Positions 1 through 12,670 of a DNA stretch of 64,000 nt are shown in pieces. Both the position numbers and the translations under genes were made by a program. Location of the stretch: positions 10,772,689 through 10,836,688 of the forward strand of contig CM036658.1 in assembly GCA_020746105.1 (NCBI GenBank). The letters are read 5' to 3'. This stretch comes from Trogon surrucura (lineage: Eukaryota; Chordata; Aves; Trogoniformes; Trogonidae). The notes beneath the pieces were generated by a model that searched no databases, was not told the DNA's origin, and worked only from the letters and a program-made list of their open reading frames with translations. Each line of letters begins with the position of its first letter. Position 1 is the first letter of the stretch.

Positions 1-314
1 AAAGAAAGTTTTATGTGCTGACCATACCCACTGTTCCCTGCCCACCCTGTGCCACTTCGGGCGCAGGGGAAAGGTGTTCGTCTTCGTTTCTCACTATCCA
101 AATCTGTTTTAATTGACAATAAACTGAATTAGTTCTCTGAAACTCAAGTTTTATTTGCCCGTGATGGTAATAGCTAAATGATCTCCCTGTCCTTGTCTCA
201 ACCCATGAGCATTTGTTTTTTTAATCTTATTTCCTCCCCCTGTCTTTCTCTGGAGGGGGAGTAAGAGAGCAGCTGGGTGCGTGTCTGGCAGCTGGCCAAG
301 GTCAACCCACCACA
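1..314 (+). mobile_element. 3' part of an endogenous retroviral LTR, cut by the window start
   Basis: The stretch ends in gtcaacccaccaca, and throughout it resembles the last ~350 bp of the complete LTR at 13205-14387: the run-in around tgccctgtgcc / ccctgcgccgc, the phrase tttgcccgtgatggtaat, tgatctccctgtccttgtctc, and the closing ggccaaggtcaaccca. A polyadenylation hexamer AATAAA sits at 118-123, 191 bp before the end, matching the spacing in the other copy. The two copies differ at perhaps a quarter of positions, so this is a separate, older or different-subfamily insertion. Its 5' end lies outside the window. The orientation is the same as the host gene. Confidence 0.8.
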
Positions 315-1730
315 GGGGTGAACTGTTTAGTGAATGAAATATTTTGCTTTGAAATGTCAAGCTGCAGGATTAGAAATTGCTACTACATAAGCTTCTAATG
401 GTAAATAGTAGACCACTGAGACTCATCTTCTGGAGCTGGAAAACATTTTTTTTTAAAAAAAACCTAAAAGAGCCTTAATATGCTCACATTTCTCTGAGGT
501 TTGTTATGTTATCTGCATTTGTTATTGCATTTCAGTGAAAACAACACAACATATCTGCCATTATGTGTAGTTTCTCCTTTTTGACAGAATATTATCTGTG
601 CCCTCCTCTTCCCTGGGATATTAAAATGGGAATGACTTCATCTCTGACAGTAGCACATGCTTGTCATCCTGGTTGGTTTTTTTAGTGATAATGATGACAA
701 AGGCAGTTGCTGTCCTTTAGGAAAGAAATGCTGGCAGAAAAGATTAGCATGAGTGTTCTGACAGGGATATTAGAAATAAGATGGCATAGCAGTTTCTATT
801 ATAATGTCTTTTATCAGATACAATTGCATAGACTATTCAGATACTTCTCCTTCTTCTCTCATCTATGATATTTCCAATGAGACATAAGGAAAAAAAAAAC
901 AAAACAGGTTTCATATTTTGGAAGAATTCTGCCTGCCTTTTTTGGATTATTGACATATTTGAGATGTGAGCTACATTTTCTTTAGATAAGACAAAAGGTT
1001 GGTGTTCATTCAGAGTAGTGTTTCCACATGGCTTTTCTGTATTTCTTTCAAGAAAGTGAAAAGTCTTGATTTGATGTGAATGTGTGTTGTGGAAAGCTTT
1101 CATTTATGAGGGCAAGTGTCTACTTTAAAATATGCGTGGAGGATGTGAGTCCATTTTAAGAGTGTCCATACTTTGTCCCATGTAATACTTTACATGCTCA
1201 TTTGATGCAGTCTGCCCTGTACTTAAGGTCTCACTCCACTGCATAAAGTAAGTAAAATGCAGAGCTGGTACCCAATTCATCCTTACTTAAGAAGGCCTGT
1301 GGAATTTTTTTACCAAATGATGTTGTCCTGGGCTTGAACTCTACTGAGAGGTAGGCATGCTGCATTTTAGTTTTGTTTTATTTCAGGTCAGCAACTTGAA
1401 AATACAGGGATACCTGAATGCAGGGGGAAGAATGGCATGTTGTGTTACATTTACCTGAAAAAAGTCCACCATCCTGGTAGCCTTTTTATTTACTGCTGTG
1501 AGCAGTGGTAGCTTTGGAAGTGAGATTGGTGAGAGATGGGTCAGGCCCTCAGAACTCACAGTTCTACACTGTGTGCATGTTCTTTTTTTACATTTTTTAA
1601 TCTTTGCTTGCTGTGCATTTTCTTTATTTGGCCCTGGCTTCCAATATCTGAAAATATGTTGAAATTGTGATACTTTAATGCATGGCTTTGATTTTCTCTG
1701 CTTTCTGTGTTTGATTTTATGGTAGAAGAT
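315..1730 (+). other. Upstream intron of ADAMTS19, unique sequence
   Basis: AT-rich sequence with short homopolymer runs, for example around 448-462. Open frames here are short and resemble no protein I know. No exon, RNA gene or clear repeat was seen. Confidence 0.6.
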
Positions 1731-2195
1731 TACAGAATCACAGAATCACAGAATGTTAGGGGCTGGAAGGGACCTCAAAAGATCATCTAGTCCAGCCCCC
1801 TGCCAGAGCAGGATCACCTACAGTAGAGCGCACAGGAACGCGTCCAGGCGGGTTTTGAACGTCCCCAGAGAAGGAGACTCCACAACCTCCCTGGGCAGCC
1901 TGTGCCAGAGCTCTGTCACCCTCACAGTGAAAAAGTTTTTCCTGATGCTGTTGTGGAACCTCCTATGTTCCAGCTTGTATCAATTGCCCCTTATCCTGTC
2001 AGTGGACATTGCTGAAAAGAGCCTGACACCGTCCTCCTGACACTCCCCCGTGACATTTACAAACGTTAATGATGCCACCCCTCAGCCTCCTCTTCTCCAA
2101 GCTAAAGAGACCCAGCTCCTTCAGCCTTTCCTCATGAGGGAGATGTTCCACTCCCTTCATCATCTTTGTGCTCTGTGCTGGACTCTTTCAATCTT
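1731..2195 (-). mobile_element. CR1 LINE, 5'-truncated 3' end, antisense
   Basis: The stretch begins with the reverse complement of the CR1 terminal 8-bp repeats (cacagaatcacagaatcacag). It continues with the standard antisense CR1 tail: ggggctggaagggacctcaa, then ccccctgccagagcaggatc. Read on the minus strand it encodes the end of ORF2, including the R-L-P-R-E and [12 protein letters not shown] segment. Similarity fades near 2195-2205. No target duplication is expected for CR1. Confidence 0.9.
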
Positions 2196-4468
2196 CTCAA
2201 CTCCACTTCTAATGATTATGAAAAAATAAAGGCATGGTTGGTAGGGATATTGCTTCATCTTCCCTTTTCCACCCTTGAAATTGTCCAAGAGATGGAGAAA
2301 TAGTTACTTTTTTTTTCAACAGCCGTCAAAATAATCACAGAGACTATTTGTTATCCAGTTTATCTGAAGATCATCCATATGAATATATATAACTGAGGTT
2401 AATTTTATTCAATAAACTTTACATTATTGTTTAGTTCTTTATCTTCTGGTGCAGGAGACTGGCAATAATTCTTGGAGTTCTCTACCAATGGATTAGCCAT
2501 CATTTTCTGCATGGAGCTGAAAGGTGGTAAGAAATGTCAGCGGTCCTAGCACAGCTTATCAATATGTCCAGTTGGCAATCTGAAGAACAGCATCTGAAAG
2601 CCTTGGCTTCATTTTGCAGCAAAGAGAATAAAGACAGAAGAAATACAGAAAATGTGCTGTGATCGAGTCTTTATTCAGTGTGGACTAAGACCTTTTTTGT
2701 AGGTCAGTAAGGGAAACCTCCAGAACCACCTGATGGGCTGCTATTCTATATCTAGAATTTATCAGTGTCTTTCAGAGGCTAAATGATGATTTTTTTTTTA
2801 AAAAAAAAAAAGAAAAAAAAACTACACCTGAGCGAAATTCAGCATTAAGCATAAAATTGAAATGAAAAATTGTTTATGCATTTTACTAGTATTAGAGAAC
2901 TATCCTTTAAAATAAACTTTCATGTAACATCAATTACAGTTTTATTAGAAAAGTTAAATGTTATATAAAGGAAACGTTACTGAAGGTATACAGAAGTGGT
3001 ATCTGGTAGGTGTCCTGGTTTACCTCCTCATGCCTTGCCAACTATGGTTTGGGTGTCTGGAAAGTACCTAGTAATACACAAGCAGCTAATTTGCTAACAT
3101 TTAAAACTCACAGTGAAGATAAACTGACCTAAAAAATGAGTGCAAAAAGGAAACAGAACAGCCAAACAAGCCCAGCTACTCTTATATTTCTGTACAATGT
3201 TAATGATAACCTTTCAACATCTGTTCAGCGTTCTGCAGCTAGTGTTGCTGACTGAAAAATCAAATACATGTATTCACATTTTTTTTAATGTGATTGTACA
3301 GAGAGATTGTGATCTGTGTTTTTCTTTTTAAAGTAGTGCCCACTTACTTTTGAAGGAAATGGTGTTTTGTGCCACCTATAAAATTGAATTGTTTTTTCAC
3401 TTGGATTGGAATTTCTTTTTGATAATTTATCCATATATCAGGCAGAATATCCAATGTGATGATATATACGTAATTCCAGAAGAAACAAAATTCTTCTCTG
3501 TTTCTCTCCATTCATACTACATGGAAGCATACAGAAGGGCTTTTTGCTTTTCTTAGCCAGATGTGTCACATTGTTTTCTTTTTGTAGCAAAAGTGTTTAA
3601 TAGGTTTTTAAGTTTAGAGAATGAGAACTGTCAATCTTGCTGATATCACTTTCTAGGAGGAAAACACAACACAATACCTTGCTGTCTCCCTTTGTTCTTG
3701 ATAGGAACTTGTGTGTGCTGGTAGTTTAACAATTTGAGCTGAATTAGATTTGCATGGTATTTATATAAATACATTTTTATAGAGTTTTTTTCTGTTATGC
3801 CACACCCTTGTAATATTAGTTATGCATCTGATGTGTTAGCTTTTTGTGTGTAATTGTGTGTGTAAATATGCTAGGGCTGGGGGGAAGCTTACCAACTAAA
3901 TGGCTACACTAGAATGTTTTTTTTTCTGTTTTAGCTACTGGCAACCAAGGAAAGATTGCTGCCTTTTTTCTTCTTCTTCTTTTTTTTAAATGTAAAAATG
4001 TGAAAGTGTCACGAAATGCCTTTTCCAGCTTCGTAGTTGTTCAGGATGTATTCTTATACCTTAAATTACTCGTTTTATTTCATTAACTATAGTTACCTAA
4101 AAATATGACAATACACTGAGTAATAAAACTAGTGTATGGACTTTTCTGTACATGCTGTACATATTTAAATGACCCCATGGGTCTCCCAAAGCAAACTTTT
4201 AACATTCCGCATCTTTTACCATGCATCTGCTACTGGCAGGTAGCCACCCACCCACACAGATTTACTTGAAAGAAATGAAATTTATTCCAGTTCCCTTAAG
4301 TAGAAAGGCTTGTAACATATAAAAGGTACTCACCTTGCTGGTAAGGTCACAAAACCAAAAGGTTTTCTTAAATGCAGTTGTGTGAGTTTTTTTATTCTGC
4401 AGTACTGTGTGCAGTTTCATACTTTCTTAAATTCTTATCTTATGTGTTCCTTTTGTTTTCCTTTGCAG
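2196..4468 (+). other. Intron upstream of exon a
   Basis: Non-coding AT-rich sequence. It contains an oligo-T/oligo-A palindromic tract at about 2789-2821 and several poly-T runs. The last 30 bp (about 4439-4468) form the polypyrimidine tract and AG of the exon-a acceptor. Small open frames at 3140-3331 and 3350-3556 look like chance. Confidence 0.6.
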
Positions 4469-4634
4469 ATGGGGTTTATACAGATTAATGAGGACTTCAT
4501 ATTTATTGAGCCACTCAATCGCACTTTGGCTGTGACAGGTCATGCACACAGGGTGTACAGACGAAAAAGGTCCGTAGAGGAGAAAATTACTGAAAAGCCA
4601 GCTTCTCAGAATCAGTACTGTGGTATTGTTACAG
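4469..4634 (+). CDS. ADAMTS19: ADAMTS19 coding exon a: end of prodomain
   Basis: This internal exon has 166 nt, enters in phase 0 and leaves one base (G) for the next codon. It follows a pyrimidine-rich acceptor ending tttgcag and is followed by the donor gtaata. It encodes residues 1-55, starting MGFIQINEDFIFIEPLN, which I recognise as the conserved distal prodomain of ADAMTS19. Two features stand out. R31-R32-K33-R34 is a furin-type basic site. C51, in the context Y-C-G-I, could act as a cysteine switch that holds the protease latent. The ATG at 4469 is an internal methionine, not the translation start: upstream exons must supply the signal peptide and most of the prodomain, and none is visible in 1-4468. 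The open frame continues past the donor to 4732, but that is intron read-through. Confidence 0.93.
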
Positions 4635-7600
4635 GTAATATATACATCTCACTGAAAAGATCTAATGTAGCAGATGTATTTTTAAGATATGAATATAGTA
4701 GTAAAAACAACCCCCAACAAAAGCATATCTGATTATTCTGGTAGCAGTAACTTATGGTGGGTTTTGAGATAGCACACTGAGGCTGCCATTTCACTTGTTG
4801 GAAGAGGGAACTGTCCACTGAAGAATTGACACAGTTTCTTAATGTCCAATTATATTTGAAAGCAGAAATCTTCAGGCTATTTTTTTTTTATTTCAGCTTA
4901 ATAATTATAACCTGTTTCTTGTCCCTCTCTGTCTTCATAAGTTGCTTAATTACTTAATACCTGCAGTGTTTATACTTAATTTTCTGTTTTAAAAAATTAG
5001 CACAGTTCATCCCAGTTTTGGTTAGTAATAACTCTCAAGTTTCCAAATGTATCTGACACTGATTTTCAATGATGTTTTAACAGTGGTCTTGTTCTGTGAT
5101 TAGCACTTAGAGGAACTGTATGAAACAATCCTAATGTATCTTCCTCAAGAAGCTGTTAAAAGTAGGAGGATTTTAACAAAAATTTGACACATAGAGATGA
5201 CTTTAATAGTTTTCCATGGAGATGGGAAAAATACCTTTTGTGAAAGAGGATGCTCTGTAGTTCCTGTTTCATCATCAGCTCCTCTTCTTCAAATGATAGA
5301 AGACATCTCTGTCGTTTGACTTCAACATGAGGATGTTTTATTGTTGTTGTGAGAAATAAATTTTTTTTTCCCCAGGAAATAAACCAGAATGAGTGTGCAA
5401 TTTTAGGCACTTTTTTTGTCTCTCCTGACTTAGTATAGGTGAAATACTGACAGAGTGGAAAGAAATAGCAGAGATGCAGTGCTAGGGAGCTGGGGTGAGG
5501 CAGAAGGAACTAGATTATTTAAAAAAGGTAAAGAAAAGAAGGACGCAGCTGCAGTCTACTGGTGCCTGAAGGGCTGCAGAGAAAAGGTGAAGCCAGAATT
5601 GCCTGAGAGGTGAACTGGGACAGGATGAAAGACAACAGTTGTAACTTGCTTTCAAGGAAATTTTGGTTAGGCATAAGGAAAAAAATCTCAGCAAGAATGC
5701 TTAGCACTGGAAGCAACTGTTTAGAGAGTCTGTGGAGTCTGCATCCTCAGACTTTACACATTTGCAAAACACAGCTGGAAATGTCTCTAAGAGAGCTGAT
5801 CTTACTTTCTCACACTTGCTCTGACTGGAGCAGGAGATTGGCCTAGCTGACCTCCAGAGATCCTTTCCAGACTAAACTTCTCTGTGGCTGTGTGGTTCTT
5901 CCTGAACATTTATACTGCTCTGTCAGTTTCATGTAGTTACAGATTAAATGCAACAGGGTTTTTTTTTTCCATTTTGAAAATACTGTTTTTTCTGGTTTGG
6001 CATGCATCCACAGATTGAAATCAAAGATGAATTAGTTATTAGGACGGACTAAGTAAATGACATGTAACTTCCTCCAGCAGACTCTGTATTTCTCTTCTGG
6101 GCATTGTATTACATTACCACCACTTACCTAAAAGTGAAATTTTGTGTATTAGCAAAAGTTATTCACATAGAGAGAAGCTGGTTATTTTTCCTTATTAGTG
6201 ATGAGTGAATTAGAGCATGCATATTGGCGTGTTTGGGAGTAAGAAGAAGAGAGAAAGTGAAAAGTATGCATGATGTGTGCACTGGGAAAGGTGAGGGGGG
6301 CATGCAGTAAATAGCAAGTCATGATATGTATGAAAATGAGTAAAGATGCAAGCTCTACTGTAAGGACATTATTTTCTGTCCTATTCATTACCAATCATCC
6401 TTTCACTTTCTCTTTTTTTTCTACGATGGAAAAGTTAGCTTATTCTATTCTCATAGTCTTATGCCCAAGGCTCTGAGTTGGTGCAAGTAGTCTATCAACA
6501 GAAATTCAAATATATGCTTGAAATAAGTTTCATTATGTCTACTACCAGCCTTAAATACCAGCCTCAAAATACTAGCCTCAAAATAACTCATGCTGTGCGT
6601 AACTGGTTAGCATCTGCTGGCATAACCTTATTGCTAAGGGAGTGTAAGTATCTGCAATTTCTAGCTGACGCTGTTGTACTAACAAGACTGGTCCCTCACT
6701 CTGGTGCTACAGGTTATTTTACTAAGCAGGGCTGCAACAAGTTATATATGTAAAAGCTCTATCTATGCTAGAAACAATCTGCTGGGGTGACCTGCAGTTA
6801 GCTTATATCACCGAAACATTTGTAGTATGGGCACAGTCTTAAACGTGGTTGAAGCAGTGAAAATAAGTCTCTACAGCAATATTTGAGAATTGTAACTCAA
6901 TTCCTAAACTAAGTAAATCAATGAATCAAAGATAAAATAGATAAGTATGTAGGGCACTCCGATACTCTGCCTTTGGTGTAGTTGTAGCTGCGTGACACAG
7001 AGAAACTACTGCCTTGGCATGATGGCAACTTCTCAGTGATATGGACCTATCTTTCAATAGGATCTCTTGCTTCTACAGTACTCGTGTGTCAGACTAGGTG
7101 CTCTGGGACAGGCATTTATGCTGCTAGTTTTGAAGCAAATTGATCTCAAAGACTGGCTACCTATCAAGCAAATGTGTATTGCTAGAAGGTCTGTGCTGGA
7201 GGTGTTGAAGGATTGCTGTTGGAAATAATAGCTTTTCATGCAGAACTAGAAGGGGCAATCAAAGAAGGTATTGTTTGTTCTCCATTACTGTTGTGAGTTG
7301 GATTGAAACATGCTATACAGCCACACTTGTTTGGAGAGAACAAAGCACTTGTCTTTGTGAAGAGAGTCTATTTTTCTTATTAATTAGGGGAGGCAGAGAG
7401 AATCATACCAACAGAAGCAGATGCTCTCTGGATTTGTAGTAGTGTGCACATATACCCTTTCATTCAATGCATGTGATTTATTTACATGTGTGAGCCAGTT
7501 GCACGTACAAAGAGGTCTTATCCAGGATACAGTAGATCTGAACTTTGAATCCCTTCTGTCTTTGGGAGACTGGAAGCCTCCTCTTTTACTCCTCAGTTCT

Positions 7601-10600
7601 GACAATAAACAGTATACTGTTCTGAGTTATGAACCGATTGTGCTTCTCCTTGTAGGGTGATGCCATTTTGCAGGAAAAAGCCTGCTAGTTTCTTCTGGTC
7701 AAAAGCAGAAGTTTGATGTAAACTGGGCAGAGCACTGGGAGAGCTGTATTGTTTCTTGCTTTACAGCCTTTTTCCATATGATACTCATGAAATAAAATGC
7801 ATAAACAATCTTGGCTGTACGTGTGACTCTGTGAGATTGCACTACATGGACACATGCACTCCATGAAGACATTTAAATCCCCACCCAAACTATGACGGAG
7901 GTATAGCTTGTAGTTTCCTAAGCTCCTGAATATTCCCTGCCTTGTCATAATTTCACTATTTCTATATATCTAGGGTACCCATTTGAAAGAAAGCTGGAGA
8001 GCGATGGCGATTGCTCTGTAGCTTGGGCCTCGTGTAGATGTACTCAGGGAATGCTCTTGCACCTGAGGACTTGTAAGTGTTGAGGAGTCCTGTTGTCATA
8101 GCCTGTTCTTAATGTTGGCCCACATACTTTGTACATCCTGTGGTTATAGTAGCTGGATTTTCAGCTCTTCTAGTGTTTTTTTGGGAGGATTTTTATTGTT
8201 TTGTTAACATGTCTTCCTTATTTTCTCTTAATTGCCTGTTGAATGTCAAAAGTACTTGCTACTGTATTTCTTGCCTTCGTGTTGGAGTGTTGGAGTATTT
8301 CTAGCTTTCCTTTCAGTCAACTGAGTTTAAATAACAAATTGATAATGAATCTTCATATTTTCTATAGTTGCATGAAACATGGAAGTCTTATTGCACAGAA
8401 CCCTCCTGTGGCATTGTTTTTTCATTTTAACAATGTAATTAATTTTTTGAGACCAATTTTTGCATTTTTACTCCCAAGAAGCAGTTTTTTCAGTTAATCT
8501 GACTTTTATCTTGTTGACATGTACATTATTGATGTAGGTATGGTTTTTTTTTTGCAGGAATTATTATTTCTTACATACTGTATCTTTAATAATGAGCAAT
8601 TCTTTGTCGTTTTTATTTATTTATGACTATGTAAAGAAACAAGTGTTTTTACCTGTAATCTGGCAGTAATCATAGAAGTTGTTTGAATATCACTGGCTCC
8701 AAAATTACTAATTCCATTTATTTAAAGGTCTTAGGGAAGAGCTAAAATTTTCAAATAAGTGAGATCTCATGTGATGGGGAATTCTGCCAGCAATTTGGAA
8801 AAGGTTGGCTGACCAAGAACAGAATGTCCTTTGGTTTGTTAACCCAGCAGATATCTGAGGCAAATGATGGGTACTGCCCCTTGCAGCAAGCATGCCTATA
8901 GAATGGTGCAGTCTTCTCATCCACTAGAATACCTAGGGAAAGAGTTTTCAACGGTTTCTGGGACTGCAGTGACCTTAGTGTTTAGCACAGTGCTGCATTT
9001 ATTGTGTGCTGCTTACTGTCATTTCTGAATAAAAATATACCGTTAGGTAGTTGTTAGAGAGGTGTGTTAGCAGACATCTCTGACCAGCCGTGCTAATATT
9101 AAATTTGAAGTTTTCAACCACTAGCTGCTGTTTTTTACAAAGAAATGAACAATGAATAAACTGTGTTTCTGGAAACTGCACTGGAATCAATCACTGTTCC
9201 TAGGAGTAAGGCAGATTGACCAGATGGCTCATGAGAGATATTTTTTAACCCAAATGAGTTTACTATTTAAACTTAGATCTATAGCCTACTCTTGCAGCAT
9301 TAGATGCTTGTATGGTAAGTCATACTTATATAGCTTATAGGGTGTGTTTTTCTTGGCACAGATCTAGACACTGAAGTTTCATTAAAAATTTTTCTCAAAA
9401 GAGTGATGAAAACACACATAATGTTTTATAAACTAGGCTGTAGATCCATAGTTAGCAAACACAAAGTTAGAGGCTGACTGTGCATTTAAGACTAAACAAG
9501 TGTCTGAAGGATCAAAATGAGAGGTTACAATTAATTTTAGATAGCTAATGAATTTGTAAGTTTTTTCTACTTCTAGACGATCAAACACTAAATATTTACT
9601 TCTGGGGGATATATACTTTTTTTTTTCTTTTAGTAAAGTTGTCCAGGAATAAGTAAGCCCTTCTAAAATGTAGCAAAATGGACTAAATAACTTACATATA
9701 TAATTTTTAACAAATGACTACAGAAAGATGGATAACCTTTTTGAAGCACGGATACTTTTTACATTGAAAAATATATGTCTACGTTATATTTATATTAAAT
9801 CTGTATTACACATACATTTATATTAAATCATGGATCCTTCTTCCACTGGTATGTTATATTTTAATTTGCAAATTCAGTGGCATAATTTTAGCATTTTCCT
9901 GAAGAGTGACTTATTTTTTGGAGAGTAGTCATGTGTTATAAAATGAACTGCAGGAACTTTCCTATTAAAGATGAGTCTGATTAATTCCAAAACATTTCCT
10001 GAAAATTTCTGAATATTTGATTGTTTCCAGAACATGTGTTTATAATTGTCATCTCAAGCATCACTTTTCTTGTAAACAGAGAGCCCAATATTCCATTGTG
10101 GAAACTGGAAAAAATTTCACTTGATTTCAGTGACTTCAATGAGATCAGTCCCAGAAGTTTTATGTCCTCTCAAGAGGATCTAGCAGAATTTGGCTATAAC
10201 AACAGGGAATTGCATTTTATATTTTGTTTTAAATGAAATTGTTTTAAATGTCATTGCTAACTGCTGTATGTATGTCTGACCACCTTCTGGTTTGAACTGT
10301 TTCTGTGTAATTAGTTTTTCTTTTTCCACATGTACTGTGGTAGTAATGGGGAATTTGTTGTGTTTTTGGAGGGGAAACTTGAAATTAACAAGAGCACTAA
10401 TCTCTAGCTTAACATAAATATAACTTGTTTTCAGTTTGGAACTCTCTGTAGGTTGAGAGACTGGTTTCCAGGGTTTAGTTTTGTTGTTTTAGTTTAGCTG
10501 CTTATAATGACAGCAGCAGGTACTTTGAAGTCGTGTTAATGAAACTTCACTTTTTTCTTTCCAACAAGCCTCTGTCCTATACAGTGATCTCTGTCATTAA

Positions 10601-11122
10601 TCTGAAATATTCTTTCATCTTTGCAAATCACTGATTTGTTCCATGTGTTTTCTTAGTACTGAATTTGTGGAAAATCTGTTTGACACGTTTTATACTAAGA
10701 TGCGATGACTTCAAGGTCTTTTCCTGTGACTTATGAAGATGGGCAGATAACAATTCTGCAGTCTCAGTGAGACTATTTTCCTGTCACACCTATAATGAAT
10801 TTAGTTTTCTCCCACAAACCAAACTAGGAGGCACATACTTTTTTATGAATGTGTCAGGTGAAAGGCTGCAAAGAATCTGACTGACTTTCTTTGAGCAGCT
10901 GGATAAAATTCCTGTCTTCTTGATGTGAGTTAACATTTGTATGTAGTACAGGCCTTCTGTCTGAGCTTTAGCATCGGCAGTGCTAGATAAGCATATATTA
11001 GAGTTCATAGCTACTACATTTCACATAATCAGAGTTGTGTCATAGTCACAAGCAGCAAACCCTAAAAGTACTGTGAGGATACTTCAAAGGATGAGTTTGT
11101 GAAGCAATGTTTTATGTTACAG
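4635..11122 (+). other. Intron between exons a and b (6.5 kb)
   Basis: Runs from donor gtaata to acceptor atgttacag. It contains one old CR1 (about 5570-5905) and a three-copy 13-14 bp degenerate tandem repeat at about 6543-6583 (unit like taccagcctcaaaa). The rest, 5906-11122, appears to be unique AT-rich intron, with no coding or RNA gene that I can support. Confidence 0.7.
5570..5905 (+). mobile_element. Ancient, highly diverged CR1 3' fragment
   Basis: A degraded plus-strand CR1 tail. Recognisable pieces, in order, are aaggaaattttggttaggca (the diverged RRNFF-type segment), gagagtctgtggagtctgca (from the REVVESP-type segment), and gattggcctagctgacctcc with agatcctttcca, which is the usual CR1 sequence just before the 3' repeats. 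It ends near ctgtggctgtgtggttct. The high divergence implies an old insertion. The boundaries are approximate. Confidence 0.65.
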
Positions 11123-11295
11123 ATAAAAGAAAATCCAAGAATCAAAAAGTATCAGAAAGTGGAAGAGAAAAGCGATATTCTTACAAGTTACCTCAGGAGT
11201 ACAATATAGAAACTGTGGTGGTTGCAGATCCAGCTATGGTTTCATATCATGGAACAGATGCTGCCAGAAGATTTATTCTGACCATCTTAAACATG
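11123..11295 (+). CDS. ADAMTS19: ADAMTS19 coding exon b: prodomain end and start of protease domain
   Basis: This 173-nt exon starts with AT, which completes a GAT (D56) codon with the last G of the previous exon. It ends in phase 0 after ATG (M113), before the donor gtagga. The acceptor (tatgttacag) has a short, weak pyrimidine tract. Residues 57-73 are basic and end in R70-E71-K72-R73, an R-X-K-R furin consensus that is the likely maturation cut. After it comes YSYKLPQEYNIETVVVADP, the first beta strand of the metalloprotease domain, with D91 in the position of a conserved family acidic residue, and then the helix A102-M113. The frame stays open beyond the donor to 11385, which is not coding. 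Confidence 0.94.
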
Positions 11296-12208
11296 GTAGG
11301 AAGTTCAAAATTAATTTTGACATTTTGCCAGCGATGCAAGTGCTGCAGACTGATTTCATTCCTCTTTTTAATTATTCTGACTTAGCACCTGTGAGGGACG
11401 GTCAGCACATGACCATCTGCAGGCTGTCAAGACCTCCTCTGTATGCTTTGAGGCATAAAACCATGCTGTAGCACTCTTGTCTGTACCATCTGGATTATAT
11501 CTCCAGTAAGGCCAGAAAGGGAGAACTGAACAAGATGTGGTTTTGGTTAGGAGGTCATGATGTTGTTGGGAAGTCTGTGGTATTCGATGATTTTTCATTA
11601 TCTGTGCTTGTTATGAAAAGATGATGTTGAGAAGAATTGTGTGATCATTGGTGGCTGAGAAAAACTAAAGGGTAATGCACTCAGACACTTATATCCATTT
11701 TCAGCTCCATGTTCACTCAGCTGTAGTGCACTCATTTTGGTGCTTAAAACAGTGGAAACTAGCATCTGTAATGTGCAAGCAAAGATTGTTCTAAAGAAAT
11801 AGCATTAGCTGAACAATAAATAAAAACTGTAACTATTCCAAATAATAGGAAGAGTTACTGCCATGTCCTGGCTCAGAACCACTCAGGCCACAATCTTGGA
11901 TTTAACTGAATAGAAATTTTCATGTGACTACTGTTATATGCATCTGTGAGTATTTGGAGAAACAGGCTACATTTTATAATGTGGCCGTGGCCATTGAGGG
12001 GAAAATGAATTCTGCCTAAGCTCTGTTTTCCCTTCAGAAGACGAACACCATACATTAGCATGATGTTCTGTTCAAATTATGGAAAATTAAAGCGGTGACA
12101 GAGGAATATGATAGATTTTTGAGATTCTTTGAGGTTTTGCTATTTTTAACATTCAGTGTGTCATGTGCAATTCAAGAACATATTTTTATTTACTGTTTTT
12201 TATCTTAG
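11296..12208 (+). other. Intron between exons b and c (0.9 kb)
   Basis: Short intron from donor gtagga to acceptor tatcttag, with a T-rich tract just before the acceptor. Nothing else was recognised. Confidence 0.8.
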
Positions 12209-12292
12209 GTTTTTAACCTTTTCCAGCACAAGAGCCTTGGATTGCAAGTAAATCTTCGGGTGACTAAGCTTGTCCTTCTTCATGAAACTCCA
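12209..12292 (+). CDS. ADAMTS19: ADAMTS19 coding exon c: protease domain
   Basis: This exon is exactly 84 nt (28 codons, phase 0 to 0), between acceptor tatcttag and a consensus donor gtaagt. It encodes residues 114-141, VFNLFQHKSLGLQVNLRVTK and then LVLLHETP. This is the second helix and a central beta strand of the ADAMTS reprolysin-like fold. Because it is a multiple of three, skipping it would keep the reading frame but remove part of the protease core. It lies 913 bp after the previous exon and 158 bp before a CR1 tail. Confidence 0.94.
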
Positions 12293-12449
12293 GTAAGTAT
12301 ATCTTATCTTCATCTAGAGCCTGTTAGGTTGTTGCTCTGTGAAGGCTTTCAGTATTCACCAACTTGGCTGACAATCTTCTAAGTTAGCCTTTGTGCATTA
12401 TTATCTTCACTACTGGGCAGCCATGGTAGAGACTAAACCTCTCCTAATT

Positions 12450-12670
12450 TATGTACTGGAGATATTCTTTACTATGAGGGGGATGAGGCACTGTAACAGG
12501 TTGCCCAGAGAAGCTGTGGATGCCCCCTCCCTGGAAGTGTTCAAGGCCAGGTTGGACAGGGCATTGAGCAACCTGGTCTAGTGGGAGGTGTCCCTGCCCA
12601 TGGCAGGGGGGTTGGAACTAGATGATCTTTAAGGTCCCTTCCAACCCAGACTGTTCTGGATTCTGTGCTT
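12450..12670 (+). mobile_element. CR1 LINE 3' tail
   Basis: A plus-strand CR1 end. It translates to the terminal ORF2 segment NRLPREAVDAPSLEVFKARL and stops at TAG. It is followed by the 3' UTR phrases ggaggtgtccctgcccatgg and gatgatctttaaggtccctt. The 3' repeats are decayed (ctgttctggattctgtg). It lies in the intron between exons c and d. The subfamily resembles the copy at 59857-60024 rather than the one at 18415. Confidence 0.9.

Noticed and set aside
4469..4471. ATG at the start of exon a as the translation start
   Set aside because: It directly follows a good splice acceptor, and ADAMTS19 needs an upstream signal peptide and prodomain. It is an internal codon.
10021..10236. 71-codon plus-strand frame as an extra ADAMTS19 exon
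   Set aside because: Exons a and b join directly with the right phase, and the translation does not resemble ADAMTS19.
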